DNA of 64,000 nucleotides, taken from IMCC45349 sp047219225 (GTDB taxonomy: Bacteria; Bacteroidota; Bacteroidia; Flavobacteriales; Flavobacteriaceae). A program made the position numbers and the translations under genes. The stretch is from NCBI RefSeq assembly GCF_047219225.1, contig NZ_CP178208.1, forward strand, positions 2,294,001 through 2,358,000, written 5' to 3'. The notes under the pieces were generated by a model. That model was given only the letters and a program-made list of their open reading frames with translations, was not told where the DNA came from and did not search any database. Below, piece after piece: positions 7,346 to 15,042 of this stretch. Every line of letters starts with the position of its first letter. Positions within the stretch are counted from its first letter, which is position 1.

Positions 7346-9775
7346 CTAATTAGACTTAATTATTTTTTTAGTGCTAGTCGCATTCTTAGATTTTATTTGT
7401 ACAAAATAAATACCTGCAGCAAGGTCACTAATGTTATAACTTTCAGAGACTGTAAATTGCTTAAGTGTCTTTCCAGAAATATCAATTAAAATCACACTTT
7501 CTATTTCGGTGTTATTAGTTGAGTTTATTGTAAAACTATCTGTTACTGGATTAGGATAAAGCGTTAAGCTTTGTAAGCCTTCAAACTCACTAATACTTAA
7601 ATTATCGGCTACAGTAGTAGTTTCGTTATTAGTAATTATTGGATAGTTAAAATCAAAATAAATACCTGCAATATTGCTAAAAGTATCACCTAAAACTAAG
7701 GTTGGTAATGTTCTTATTTTAAATAGTACATAACCATCGTTATTGGCATCATCAAAAGGGAGTTGTATGTTTTCAAAAATAAACTCTACTTCTTCACCAT
7801 TTACAATACGTGTATAATAATCGTGACTCGCACTTAATGGTATTAACGATGAGATATCGTATTTGTCCAAGTCAATAAAGTCTCTTACTGCAACATTTAC
7901 AGCTGTGGCTGTTCCTGTGTTTTCAAACCTAATTAGGTAATGTACAAACTCACCAACACGATCTGGCGTAATGGTTGCGCCTTCTAAACAGGTTTTGTCG
8001 TTAGGATCGTAGGAGTTGACTACTATTTGTTTTAAAGTGTGTGCATTATCGTTTGGAGTTTCATCCATATCATTTGGTGTAATGCTAGCTTCAAAATTAA
8101 GTTCGTCATCACCATTTAAAGGATAATTAACATCAGTAGGCGTATTTAAGGTCATGGTTATAAATACTTCTCTAGTTTCAAACGGTTGTAAGTTGCTATA
8201 GTTCCATGATAACATTCCTGTTGATTGCGTATCTGCAGTTGGAGTGGTTGTTAAAACATCCATATAGTCATCTTCAAAGTTTAGCGTTACTTCACCAGAT
8301 AAAATGGTGTTTCCTTTGTTTTTATAAAACACTAAATAGTCTGTGTCAAAACCAGGACGTGCTAATTCAAGCGGAACAATAACTACTTCTAAATCGTTAT
8401 GTGTGCCATTTGGTGTAATACAAAAATCTTGATTTAATGGACTTGGGTCAGTAGGGAAATCTGCTGTAATGCTAGTAGGTGATACTGTAAAATATGTTGG
8501 GTTTTCTAAAATTGGTGTAATGGTATGAGTGCCAGCTTGCACATTAATAGTATAGTTTCCAGATTCGTCAGATATAATTGTACCATCAGTGATACCATTG
8601 GTAATATTGTATTTTAGATTAGGGTAAATTGGATCTGTAGGTTCGCAACCATTTAGGTTTGTGTCTATTTGTTGTTCGCCATAAATTGTATAAAAATCAC
8701 CACCAGGAACAAAGGTGCAATATGAACTTACATTAAAAAAACCAAAGTTATATGCTGAATGATAACTTGCAAGTGTACTCACTTCTTCACTATCTGCACA
8801 TACATATTCTAGGTTAGGGCAAGCACTACCATTATAAAAACTGTTGTTGCCAAAAGTGGCCATAGTTGGAACGCCATTTTTCTCGTTTAAGTAAATAAGC
8901 TGTGGATTATCGTTATAGAAAAAATGGGTAAGGTTAATATTATTGGTAATATCCAATGTCGTAATCTGATTAGAAAAACACGATAAGTTAGTTAGGGTTA
9001 CATTATTACTAACATCTAAACTGGTAATTTGATTTTGACCACATCGTAATAATGTCATGTTTGTATTTGTGCTTACATCTAAAGAGGTTAATTGATTATC
9101 GCCACAAGAAAATTCAAGAAGATTTACATTAGAACTTATATCTAAACTACTTAGTGAGTTAGCAGCACAATTAAATTTGGTTAAAGCTGTATTGTTTGAA
9201 ACATTTAGTGTGGTTAGCAAATTTTCGGGACAGCCAAGTTCTATTAAATTTAAATTATTGCTTACATCTAGCGAGCTTATTTGATTATTACTACAATACA
9301 AATTTTCTAATAGGGTGTTATTGGTACAACTTAAACTTGTTATTTGATTAAAATCGCATGCTACAGTAATTAAATTTGGGTTGTTTGATAGGTCTAATGA
9401 CGTTAATAAATTATCAGATGCATGGAGTATTTCTAAGTTTGAAAAAGTGCTTAAGTCTATATTTGCAATTTCGTTATATGTTAAGCTTAAAAAAGTAAGG
9501 TTGACAAAGTACTGCAAGCCTTCAAGGTTACTTATTTTTACATCACTATTTATGTTGCTAATGTTTAAGCCAATAACTGCTTCGGCTTCAGAAACTTGAA
9601 TTTCACCATCGTTATTTGTATCTACTTTTTCAGAAAATCCCTCTGAGCCATCATAGTTAACAATAATATCGTTTACAAGCATTTCCTTTAAACGCGTGTC
9701 TGGAATGTTTATAATTTGTGCTTGCGTAATGGCTACAGTAAAAAGACATAGAACACTTAAGTAAAATTGCTTCAT
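7346..9775 (-). CDS. T9SS-exported leucine-rich-repeat surface protein
   Basis: An 809-aa exported protein. The order is: signal peptide (1-20, ending TQAQ); an EF-hand-like calcium loop DTNNDGEIQVSE at 52-63; about a dozen 21-residue leucine-rich repeats of form LxxLxCxxNQLTSLDVSNN (about 65-300), with Cys at a fixed repeat position; an insert with a carboxypeptidase-regulatory-like segment; a DUF11/DUF7619-like beta-sandwich region near 450-720; and a C-terminal Por sorting domain (last 75 residues, starting LYPNP, ending KIIKSN). This predicts secretion through the type IX system and attachment to the cell surface. Likely an adhesin or binding protein. Downstream is a membrane protein in the same operon; direct repeats flank the pair. 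Confidence 0.9.
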   Translation of the reverse strand: MKQFYLSVLCLFTVAITQAQIINIPDTRLKEMLVNDIIVNYDGSEGFSEKVDTNNDGEIQVSEAEAVIGLNISNINSDVKISNLEGLQYFVNLTFLSLTYNEIANIDLSTFSNLEILHASDNLLTSLDLSNNPNLITVACDFNQITSLSCTNNTLLENLYCSNNQISSLDVSNNLNLIELGCPENLLTTLNVSNNTALTKFNCAANSLSSLDISSNVNLLEFSCGDNQLTSLDVSTNTNMTLLRCGQNQITSLDVSNNVTLTNLSCFSNQITTLDITNNINLTHFFYNDNPQLIYLNEKNGVPTMATFGNNSFYNGSACPNLEYVCADSEEVSTLASYHSAYNFGFFNVSSYCTFVPGGDFYTIYGEQQIDTNLNGCEPTDPIYPNLKYNITNGITDGTIISDESGNYTINVQAGTHTITPILENPTYFTVSPTSITADFPTDPSPLNQDFCITPNGTHNDLEVVIVPLELARPGFDTDYLVFYKNKGNTILSGEVTLNFEDDYMDVLTTTPTADTQSTGMLSWNYSNLQPFETREVFITMTLNTPTDVNYPLNGDDELNFEASITPNDMDETPNDNAHTLKQIVVNSYDPNDKTCLEGATITPDRVGEFVHYLIRFENTGTATAVNVAVRDFIDLDKYDISSLIPLSASHDYYTRIVNGEEVEFIFENIQLPFDDANNDGYVLFKIRTLPTLVLGDTFSNIAGIYFDFNYPIITNNETTTVADNLSISEFEGLQSLTLYPNPVTDSFTINSTNNTEIESVILIDISGKTLKQFTVSESYNISDLAAGIYFVQIKSKNATSTKKIIKSN
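8935..9420 (-). repeat. Intragenic 63-bp leucine-rich-repeat units
   Basis: Tandem imperfect 63-bp units encode the 21-residue repeats TSLDVSNNxxLxxLxCxxNQ. Unit copies differ mainly at third codon positions and in the variable surface residues, as expected for an expanded repeat domain that can gain or lose units by recombination. Confidence 0.8.
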
Positions 9776-9803
9776 AGTTTAATTTTAAGAAATTAAGTAT
9801 CTA

Positions 9804-9852
9804 ACGAAGTTACTTTATTTAAGTAAGAAAATCAATACGTAGAAATACGTAT
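9804..9852 (-). repeat. TACGTA hairpin element, copy 2
   Basis: The 38 bases 9804-9841 match 6741-6778 at 36 positions and in the same orientation. The hairpin AATACGTA / TACGTAT is at 9834-9852 with loop GAAA, the reverse complement of the loop in copies 1 and 3. It lies 28 bp upstream of the leucine-rich-repeat gene start and could affect its expression. Confidence 0.8.
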
Positions 9853-9929
9853 GGATATAGTTTATTGAAAGACGATTGTACTTCTTTACTTTTTACGCTT
9901 CTCTTTTTGTGATTTTTTATTCTAATAGC

Positions 9930-10067
9930 ACCTAAAGGTCTTGTATATGAGTAGTTACTTGGTTCAGCGGCTAACTTAGCAAGTACACATGAAGTTAGAA
10001 ATTCCGCAGGAAATTCCAAAGTAGGATAGAACAATCAATTATTTATATATGGTGTTGTAAACCGTTT
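9930..10067 (-). repeat. attC-like structured element, copy b (divergent)
   Basis: Homologous to copy a along most of its length. Arm 9944-9961 TATATGAGTAGTTACTTG pairs with 10032-10049 by 13 Watson-Crick pairs, three G-T wobbles and two mismatches. The inner hairpin GAAATTCC / GGAAATTC (9998-10016, loop GCA) has one mismatch and is followed by AAAGTAGGA. The far end GTGTTGTAAACCGTTT resembles copy c. The near boundary has lost the RYYYAAC form. No gene abuts it; the nearest, a lipoprotein gene, ends 141 bp away. Confidence 0.6.
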
Positions 10068-10207
10068 CATTAGTTCTTAAGTATAATTTATGTCTAAGTC
10101 TATAGTGATGAAGATTTAATGTTGTAATAATCTAAATCAATACATGTAAAGTAAAAAAATTTGTTGAACCTGAGATTAATATTAAGCAGACATTGTTTAA
10201 GAGTGTA

Positions 10208-11050
10208 TTATTTGATATTAAAATAATTTAGTATTTTCTTAGTTTTTTTCTTTAATAAATCCTTTTGTAGCGTTTTGTTAACTATTTTATTCCTAAAATC
10301 AATGGTACGAAAATGATTAACTTCTTTACTGTTTTTAACATGTATAATAGCATGAGCTAATAGCTTTTTAGAGGTTAGGTTGTATAATTCTATAGACGAT
10401 ATAATAAACCCTCCAGAAAAATTATTTTCATCAACTAAGTATGGCTTCATTACATAAATATCATTAACGATCAGACCATATTTAATTTGTTTTATACCAT
10501 TTACTCTTGGATGATGATTTGATTTTATGCGATTTTTTTGCCTTAAGTTAATAGAGTCTTTATAGTTTTTAAAGAAATTTTGATTGTTATAATAATGGAA
10601 GTAATTTGGAACATCATCAGCAAAATACAAAGAATTGTTTTCATAAGATTTTTTGGGAAACTCTGAGATTATATATTTTAGGTTATTTGTTATACTATCA
10701 GTAATACCATAAAATAACAACCAATTTGATGAATTATTAATTAATATTGTATTCTCCGATGTTAGATTTATACTATCGCTTATAATAGGCTTTTTAATGG
10801 ATAGACTTTTTACTTTGGGTATGATATCTGAAGCATTTGTTGTATCCAAAAATGTAGTTTTAGATGATAATAATTTTTTGGATTCTAAGAGGTCAATTTT
10901 ATGCAACAAATTTTTAATTTCATTCAGGTGATTTGAGTAAGTACTATCAAGAACACTGGAAGTTTTATCTACATAATTTGGATTGTAGTCATTATTACAT
11001 GAAAAAAATGTAGTAAAGATTATTAATAGTATTGTGGCGTTTTTGAACAT
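10208..11050 (-). CDS. Hypothetical lipoprotein, 280 aa
   Basis: Begins with an SPII signal: MFKNATILLIIFTTFFSC, Cys at residue 18 followed by NNDYN. The mature part is Lys-, Asn- and Ser-rich, with a likely coiled or helical stretch near residues 38-60 (HLNEIKNLLHKIDLLESKK) and a beta-rich C-terminal half. Asn at +2 and +3 after the Cys does not resemble the known Bacteroidota surface-export signal, so the side of the membrane is undecided. No family recognised. It is one of several minus-strand orphan genes between repeat elements. Confidence 0.65.
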   Translation of the reverse strand: MFKNATILLIIFTTFFSCNNDYNPNYVDKTSSVLDSTYSNHLNEIKNLLHKIDLLESKKLLSSKTTFLDTTNASDIIPKVKSLSIKKPIISDSINLTSENTILINNSSNWLLFYGITDSITNNLKYIISEFPKKSYENNSLYFADDVPNYFHYYNNQNFFKNYKDSINLRQKNRIKSNHHPRVNGIKQIKYGLIVNDIYVMKPYLVDENNFSGGFIISSIELYNLTSKKLLAHAIIHVKNSKEVNHFRTIDFRNKIVNKTLQKDLLKKKTKKILNYFNIK

Positions 11051-11359
11051 ATTGAGATTGTGGGGTTTAAGTTGTATAAGATTTATTTTGTGCTTTTGGT
11101 TGTATAAATTGAGTAGTGAGAAGCTATGTCATAAAAATAATATTCTAAAGCTTTTTCATAGTTGTTTTTTATTCAGGTTTCCAAAGTGAATTTTTTTCAC
11201 TTTCCCGTTATTGATTTAAATAGTTTGTATGCGGATAAAATTCCAAGTAAAGACATAATTCCACAAATTAAATATTCCGATTTAGAATAGTAATCAATTC
11301 CGCCAATAAATCCGAATGCACTCCATAATAAGTGTGTTAGAATTTAGATTCTATTGTAT
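11051..11359. other. 309-bp gap with a gene remnant
   Basis: Contains the truncated coding remnant at 11197-11343. A perfect 8-bp inverted repeat AAAGTGAA / TTCACTTT (11183-11190, 11196-11203, loop TTTTT) overlaps its stop and may act as a terminator. The rest, 11051-11182, shows nothing recognisable. Confidence 0.55.
11197..11343 (-). pseudogene. C-terminal remnant of a small membrane protein
   Basis: An open frame of 48 codons reading LLWSAFGFIGGIDYYSKS, then a hydrophobic segment LICGIMSLLGILSAY, and ending SITGK and TGA. An in-frame TAA lies just upstream and there is no start codon before the conserved-looking part, so the 5' end is missing. It lies 16 bp downstream of the 195-aa gene on the same strand. 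Interpreted as a decayed accessory gene; the identity of the intact parent is unknown. Confidence 0.5.
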
Positions 11360-11947
11360 TCAATCTTTTTCTTTTTTTGCTCTTTCATTTATATTATAAC
11401 CATTGTTAGGCAATGTTAAATTATATTTATCAAAATTTTTTATTATCTCAGATTTAATAGCTTCATAATTTTCAATCTCTTTAGGTATTGAAATTTTACC
11501 ATTAGAAGTGAAAAAATCATAGTGTTTCGATTTGATTGTAATTTCATTTGCATTAATCGAAGTAGATTCAATTTCATTAAATTTAATAGTTTGATTGAAC
11601 TTTACTCCATATCTATGTTCATTTCTTGAAACACCAACTTTGCTCATCAAATTTAACTTTTCTTTATCTAATAATCTTGATATTGATTCATCTGAAAATT
11701 CAAAGTAGGTCGAACATATTATATTTTTAATTTGCGATAAACTTGAAATATAAATTACAATTAAAATTATCAAGAAGAATATACTTAATGGAGGCATTAA
11801 AATCCTATGTACTCCATAAGAGTGTGTAAAAAAGAACATTAAAATCAGAAAGATTGATAAAGCTATTGAAGCAATTTTTATTTTTTTATTTGTTTCTCTT
11901 TTAACATATTCATCTGCAAATTCCTTTCTTATATTGTATTTTCTCAT
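11360..11947 (-). CDS. Two-span membrane protein with PH-like C-terminal domain
   Basis: A 195-aa protein with an N-terminal charged helix, two hydrophobic segments (about residues 25-42 and 52-72, forming a hairpin) and a beta-rich cytoplasmic domain with a final helix (ISIPKEIENYEAIKSEI). This resembles the YcxB/bacterial PH-like organisation, but the match is by eye only. The start codon is 14 nt after the GTTAAGC core of repeat element c (minus-strand reading), the position expected for a gene in an integron cassette. Function unknown. Confidence 0.6.
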   Translation of the reverse strand: MRKYNIRKEFADEYVKRETNKKIKIASIALSIFLILMFFFTHSYGVHRILMPPLSIFFLIILIVIYISSLSQIKNIICSTYFEFSDESISRLLDKEKLNLMSKVGVSRNEHRYGVKFNQTIKFNEIESTSINANEITIKSKHYDFFTSNGKISIPKEIENYEAIKSEIIKNFDKYNLTLPNNGYNINERAKKEKD

Positions 11948-11961
11948 TTTGGTGTAATATT

Positions 11962-12106
11962 GCTTAACGGTTAGGCTATGATTCCGTTGCAGCGAAAATT
12001 CGGAGAATTTTCAGAGTAGGAATCGTATCGACGATAAAAGTAAGATTTTTCAATAGAGAACCAAAAGAGAGCAATGGATTATAGCCAGTGTTGTAAAACG
12101 TTTTTA
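11962..12106 (-). repeat. attC-like structured element, copy c
   Basis: On the + strand it begins GCTTAAC (11962-11968), fitting RYYYAAC. Arm 11974-11990 GGCTATGATTCCGTTGC pairs with 12071-12086 GCAATGGATTATAGCC by 14 Watson-Crick pairs, two G-T wobbles and one bulged T, all at the same places as in copy a although the paired bases differ. The inner perfect hairpin GAAAATTC / GAATTTTC (11994-12012, loop GGA) is followed by AGAGTAGGA. The far end GTTGTAAAACGTTTTTA terminates in the complement of the stop codon of the 170-aa gene. It lies between two minus-strand orphan genes. Confidence 0.72.
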
Positions 12107-12616
12107 GTGTCTGTTCAATTCAATTATTTTGGATTGTAAATTTATTTGTCCAATTTCTACTAATTCATTTTCGTTTTCGGACAAATAATAGTAGTATTTA
12201 AGTTTTTTATATTTAGAATCTTTTGTATTTATTATTAAGCTCTGATTAGGTGGAATTTTGTTAAATGTTAATTTTCTAATTCCACTATGAGGAGAGTCAT
12301 TCATAAAGTCTTTATAAAAAGAATCTAAATATTCTGTTTTTTCAGATTTCTTAATGTTTGTTTTTGAATAAATCATTAATGATTCCGACAGCACCGTAGA
12401 GAATATGAACATATCTTTGTCTGTATTATTTTCAATTGAATAATAGTATAAACTTTTACTATAAAATTCAGATTCACTTGTGTATTTAACTTGAATGAAA
12501 TTTTCATTTTCTACAGTAATAGAATTTGTTTTTATATAATCTTGTAAACTTATTTCTTTAGATATCTTGCAACTATAAATGAATATTATAAGTGAAATGA
12601 ATACTGTTTTTTTCAT
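12104..12616 (-). CDS. Hypothetical lipoprotein, 170 aa
   Basis: Starts MKKTVFISLIIFIYSC, a lipoprotein signal with Cys at 16. The mature part alternates charged and aromatic residues (YYYSIENNTDKDMFIFS, KYYYYLSE) typical of a beta-sandwich periplasmic domain; no family recognised. Its TAA stop is formed by the boundary of repeat element c, and the next gene starts just beyond that element. Confidence 0.62.
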   Translation of the reverse strand: MKKTVFISLIIFIYSCKISKEISLQDYIKTNSITVENENFIQVKYTSESEFYSKSLYYYSIENNTDKDMFIFSTVLSESLMIYSKTNIKKSEKTEYLDSFYKDFMNDSPHSGIRKLTFNKIPPNQSLIINTKDSKYKKLKYYYYLSENENELVEIGQINLQSKIIELNRH

Positions 12617-12655
12617 TACTAGGTTTGAATTAGTCTAATGTTTTATAACATATAG

Positions 12656-12677
12656 ATATACTCCCAAGGGAGTATAT
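12656..12677. terminator. Stem-loop between O-methyltransferase and orphan genes
   Basis: Perfect inverted repeat ATATACTCCC / GGGAGTATAT with two bases between, followed on the + strand by TTTTTATT. It separates the downstream end of the O-methyltransferase gene from the accessory region. The run of T is on the + side, where no gene reads through, so its role as a terminator of the minus-strand operon is uncertain. Confidence 0.5.
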
Positions 12678-12720
12678 TTTTATTATATATACCTAAAAGT
12701 AAGTAATATTATTCGAAGAA

Positions 12721-13368
12721 CTATCGTTTTTTCCTACTTATAGTTAATCCATCACGAATTGGTAATAAAACCGTTTCTATGCGTGGATCGTCTTTAAGTA
12801 ACTTGTTGTATTCTATTAATGCAGGCGTAGCTTTATCTTCTTTTTTAAATCTAATATCAAGGATTTTTCCACTCCAAAGCACATTGTCCGATAAAATAAT
12901 GCCTCCAGGATTTAGCTTGTCTATAATACAATCAAAATAAGCTGAGTAATTCTCCTTGTCTGCATCAATAAATACCAAATCAAAAGTCATGTCCAACTTA
13001 GGTATAATATCTAAAGCATTTCCTAAATGTTGGTGTATATGTGAGCCATAATCAGATAAATCGAAATATTTACGCTGAAAATCAAACAGTTCTTCATTGA
13101 TGTCTATGGTATGAAGTTCACCATTGTTTTGCATGCCTTCAGCTAAGCATAAAGCAGAATAACCAGTATAAGTACCAATTTCTAATATGTTTTTTGGGTT
13201 CACCAGTTTAGAAATTATACTCAATACACGACCTTGGTAATGACCACTTAGCATACGAGGTTGTAATATCTTTTGATAGGTTTCTCTCGTTAGTGCTTGT
13301 AGTAATTTTGGTTCGTCTTCGCTATGCGATACAACATAGTTGTCTAATTCTTCTGATATAAAATGCAT
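12721..13368 (-). CDS. SAM-dependent O-methyltransferase
   Basis: Class I SAM methyltransferase of the caffeoyl-CoA/catechol O-methyltransferase family (215 aa, normal length). Motif I EIGTYTGYSALCLAEG is near residues 62-77; the acidic residue ending the next strand is in HTIDINEE; and the metal-binding region FIDADKENY lies near 136-144, with ILSDNVLWSG after it. These enzymes methylate catechol-type hydroxyls using Mg2+. It starts 8 bp after the peptide transporter stop, so the two are cotranscribed. The physiological substrate is unknown. Confidence 0.9.
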   Translation of the reverse strand: MHFISEELDNYVVSHSEDEPKLLQALTRETYQKILQPRMLSGHYQGRVLSIISKLVNPKNILEIGTYTGYSALCLAEGMQNNGELHTIDINEELFDFQRKYFDLSDYGSHIHQHLGNALDIIPKLDMTFDLVFIDADKENYSAYFDCIIDKLNPGGIILSDNVLWSGKILDIRFKKEDKATPALIEYNKLLKDDPRIETVLLPIRDGLTISRKKR

Positions 13369-13376
13369 ATACTGGT

Positions 13377-14927
13377 TTAATGTACACCAGACATCATTTT
13401 TTTAATGAATGGCGAAATTAGTATTGCAAATATACCAACAATCACACTAATAATACCAAAGCTTGCATAAACAGATACGTAAGAGAATAACTGTTGCAAG
13501 TTTTCGCTGCCCAAGGCAACATCTTGAGGCTGTAATCCAGTTACTATACTAACAACATCTCCAAAAATACCTTCAGTAAATACATTCGATTCACCATTAG
13601 AAGCTGAAGTGAGTTTAGCAATTTTACCTGCGAAAAAGTGACCGTAAAAGTTAGCTGAGAACCAAACACCCATAATAAAAGCTATATACTTTGTAGGAGA
13701 GAGTTCAGTCATTTTTGATAAACCAATTGGGGATAAAAATAGTTCGCCAATAGTTAATACTAAATAACCTAATACTAAATAGCTCATTGATGTTTTTGCA
13801 AACGCATCCATACTATTTGGCGACAATGCAAAAATGACAAATCCTAGACCTAAAAACACTAATCCTAAACCAAATTTTATTGGAGAATTAGGGTTTTTAT
13901 TACGCTTGGTTAAAAACGTCCATAGCATTGAAAACGGAATAGCGAACAAAATAATAAAACCTGCATTTATACTATTGGTTCCTGCAGCATCCATACCAAC
14001 AAGGTTAACATTTCTATCAGCAAATAAGGTCAATGAGCTGCCAGCTTGTTCGAAAATTGCTGAAAATAGGGTATACAGAACTGTAAAGTAAATTGCAACT
14101 GTTAGACGCTTTTTCTCTTTGTTGCTAACAACTGATAAGATGTAAATAATAAAACCAATTAAAAAAGCTGAAACTATCCAAACTAAATAATGTTCAAACT
14201 CATGAAACTTTACAATAGTTGCAAAAACTGGCACAGATAGTATTGCTAGTAAAACAATACGCTGTCCTTTATTTAATCCAAATGCTTTTTTGTTATAATT
14301 ATTTGTATCTGGTACAAAGCCTTTATCTCCAAATACATTGCTTTTCAACCCTCTTTGAAATACTAGTAAACCAGCAATCATTCCAATTCCAGCCAATACA
14401 AATCCATAATGCCAACCGTAGTTTTCAGCAAACCATGCACAAGCTAAAGGTGCAATAGCTGCTCCCAAATTAATTCCTAAATAGAAAATAGTAAATCCAG
14501 AGTCACGTCTGCTATCTTCTTTTTTGTAAAGAGCACCTACAAAAGAGGAGATGTTTGGTTTAAAAAAACCATTTCCAACAATAATGAGTCCTAAAGACCC
14601 ATAAAAGAAAATTGGATGCTCAAAGGTTAAAAAGAAATGCCCAAAAACCATTAAGATACCACCAAGCATAATCGATTTTCTGTAGCCTAAAATTTTGTCG
14701 GCAAGAATACCACCAAGCATTGGCGTTACATATACTAAAGACATATATGCAGCATAAACGCCAAATGCCATGTCGTCACTAAACAATAATTGTTTGGTCA
14801 TGTATAATACTAAAAGTGCACGCATACCATAAAATGAAAAGCGTTCCCATAATTCTGCAAAGAATAAATAAAGGAGCCCTTTAGGATGTCCAAATGCTTC
14901 TTGAGTAGTAGTGTTTGTGGTATTCAT
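13377..14927 (-). CDS. POT-family proton-dependent oligopeptide transporter
   Basis: Major facilitator of the proton-coupled peptide transporter (POT/PTR) family, with about 14 membrane segments. The E-x-x-E-R proton-coupling motif is present in the first helix (ELWERFSFYG), and the PTR signature region GFFKPNISSFVG and FTIFYLGINLGA follow. It imports di- and tripeptides across the inner membrane. I chose the ATG at 14927 (protein begins MNTTNTTTQEAFG), since the nine extra codons from an ATG at 14954 are polar and not family-like. First gene of a two-gene unit with the O-methyltransferase. Confidence 0.92.
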   Translation of the reverse strand: MNTTNTTTQEAFGHPKGLLYLFFAELWERFSFYGMRALLVLYMTKQLLFSDDMAFGVYAAYMSLVYVTPMLGGILADKILGYRKSIMLGGILMVFGHFFLTFEHPIFFYGSLGLIIVGNGFFKPNISSFVGALYKKEDSRRDSGFTIFYLGINLGAAIAPLACAWFAENYGWHYGFVLAGIGMIAGLLVFQRGLKSNVFGDKGFVPDTNNYNKKAFGLNKGQRIVLLAILSVPVFATIVKFHEFEHYLVWIVSAFLIGFIIYILSVVSNKEKKRLTVAIYFTVLYTLFSAIFEQAGSSLTLFADRNVNLVGMDAAGTNSINAGFIILFAIPFSMLWTFLTKRNKNPNSPIKFGLGLVFLGLGFVIFALSPNSMDAFAKTSMSYLVLGYLVLTIGELFLSPIGLSKMTELSPTKYIAFIMGVWFSANFYGHFFAGKIAKLTSASNGESNVFTEGIFGDVVSIVTGLQPQDVALGSENLQQLFSYVSVYASFGIISVIVGIFAILISPFIKKMMSGVH

Positions 14928-15042
14928 CTGTTCTATTTTTTGATTGTGGTACAATGATAGATACAGATGTTTGACAACAGAAGTGTTGTAGTTAATTATA
15001 GTAAATTATAATAGATTGAAATTAATTGTGAGCGAGTTACAA

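Larger units (their letters stand above)
9776..10207. other. 432-bp non-coding stretch
   Basis: Holds TACGTA element copy 2 (9804-9852) and attC-like element b (9930-10067). Between and after these, 9853-9929 and 10068-10207, I see only AT-rich sequence without a convincing gene or terminator. Confidence 0.6.

Noticed and set aside
9381..9599. 72-codon open frame opposite the leucine-rich-repeat gene
   Set aside because: Antisense shadow of the repeated leucine-rich-repeat codons.
7346..9775. CRISPR array suggested by regular repeats in 8935-9420
   Set aside because: Repeats are in frame, encode leucine-rich repeats and vary at third positions; spacers are absent.
9819..10034. 71-codon open frame on the minus strand upstream of the leucine-rich-repeat gene
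   Set aside because: It runs through the TACGTA hairpin and the attC-like element b, both non-coding repeats, and has no credible start context.
5843..12106. Complete integron
   Set aside because: The elements look attC-like, but no integrase, attI or Pc promoter is visible, the second R-box is poorly conserved, and only one element is flanked on both sides by abutting genes. Called attC-like only.
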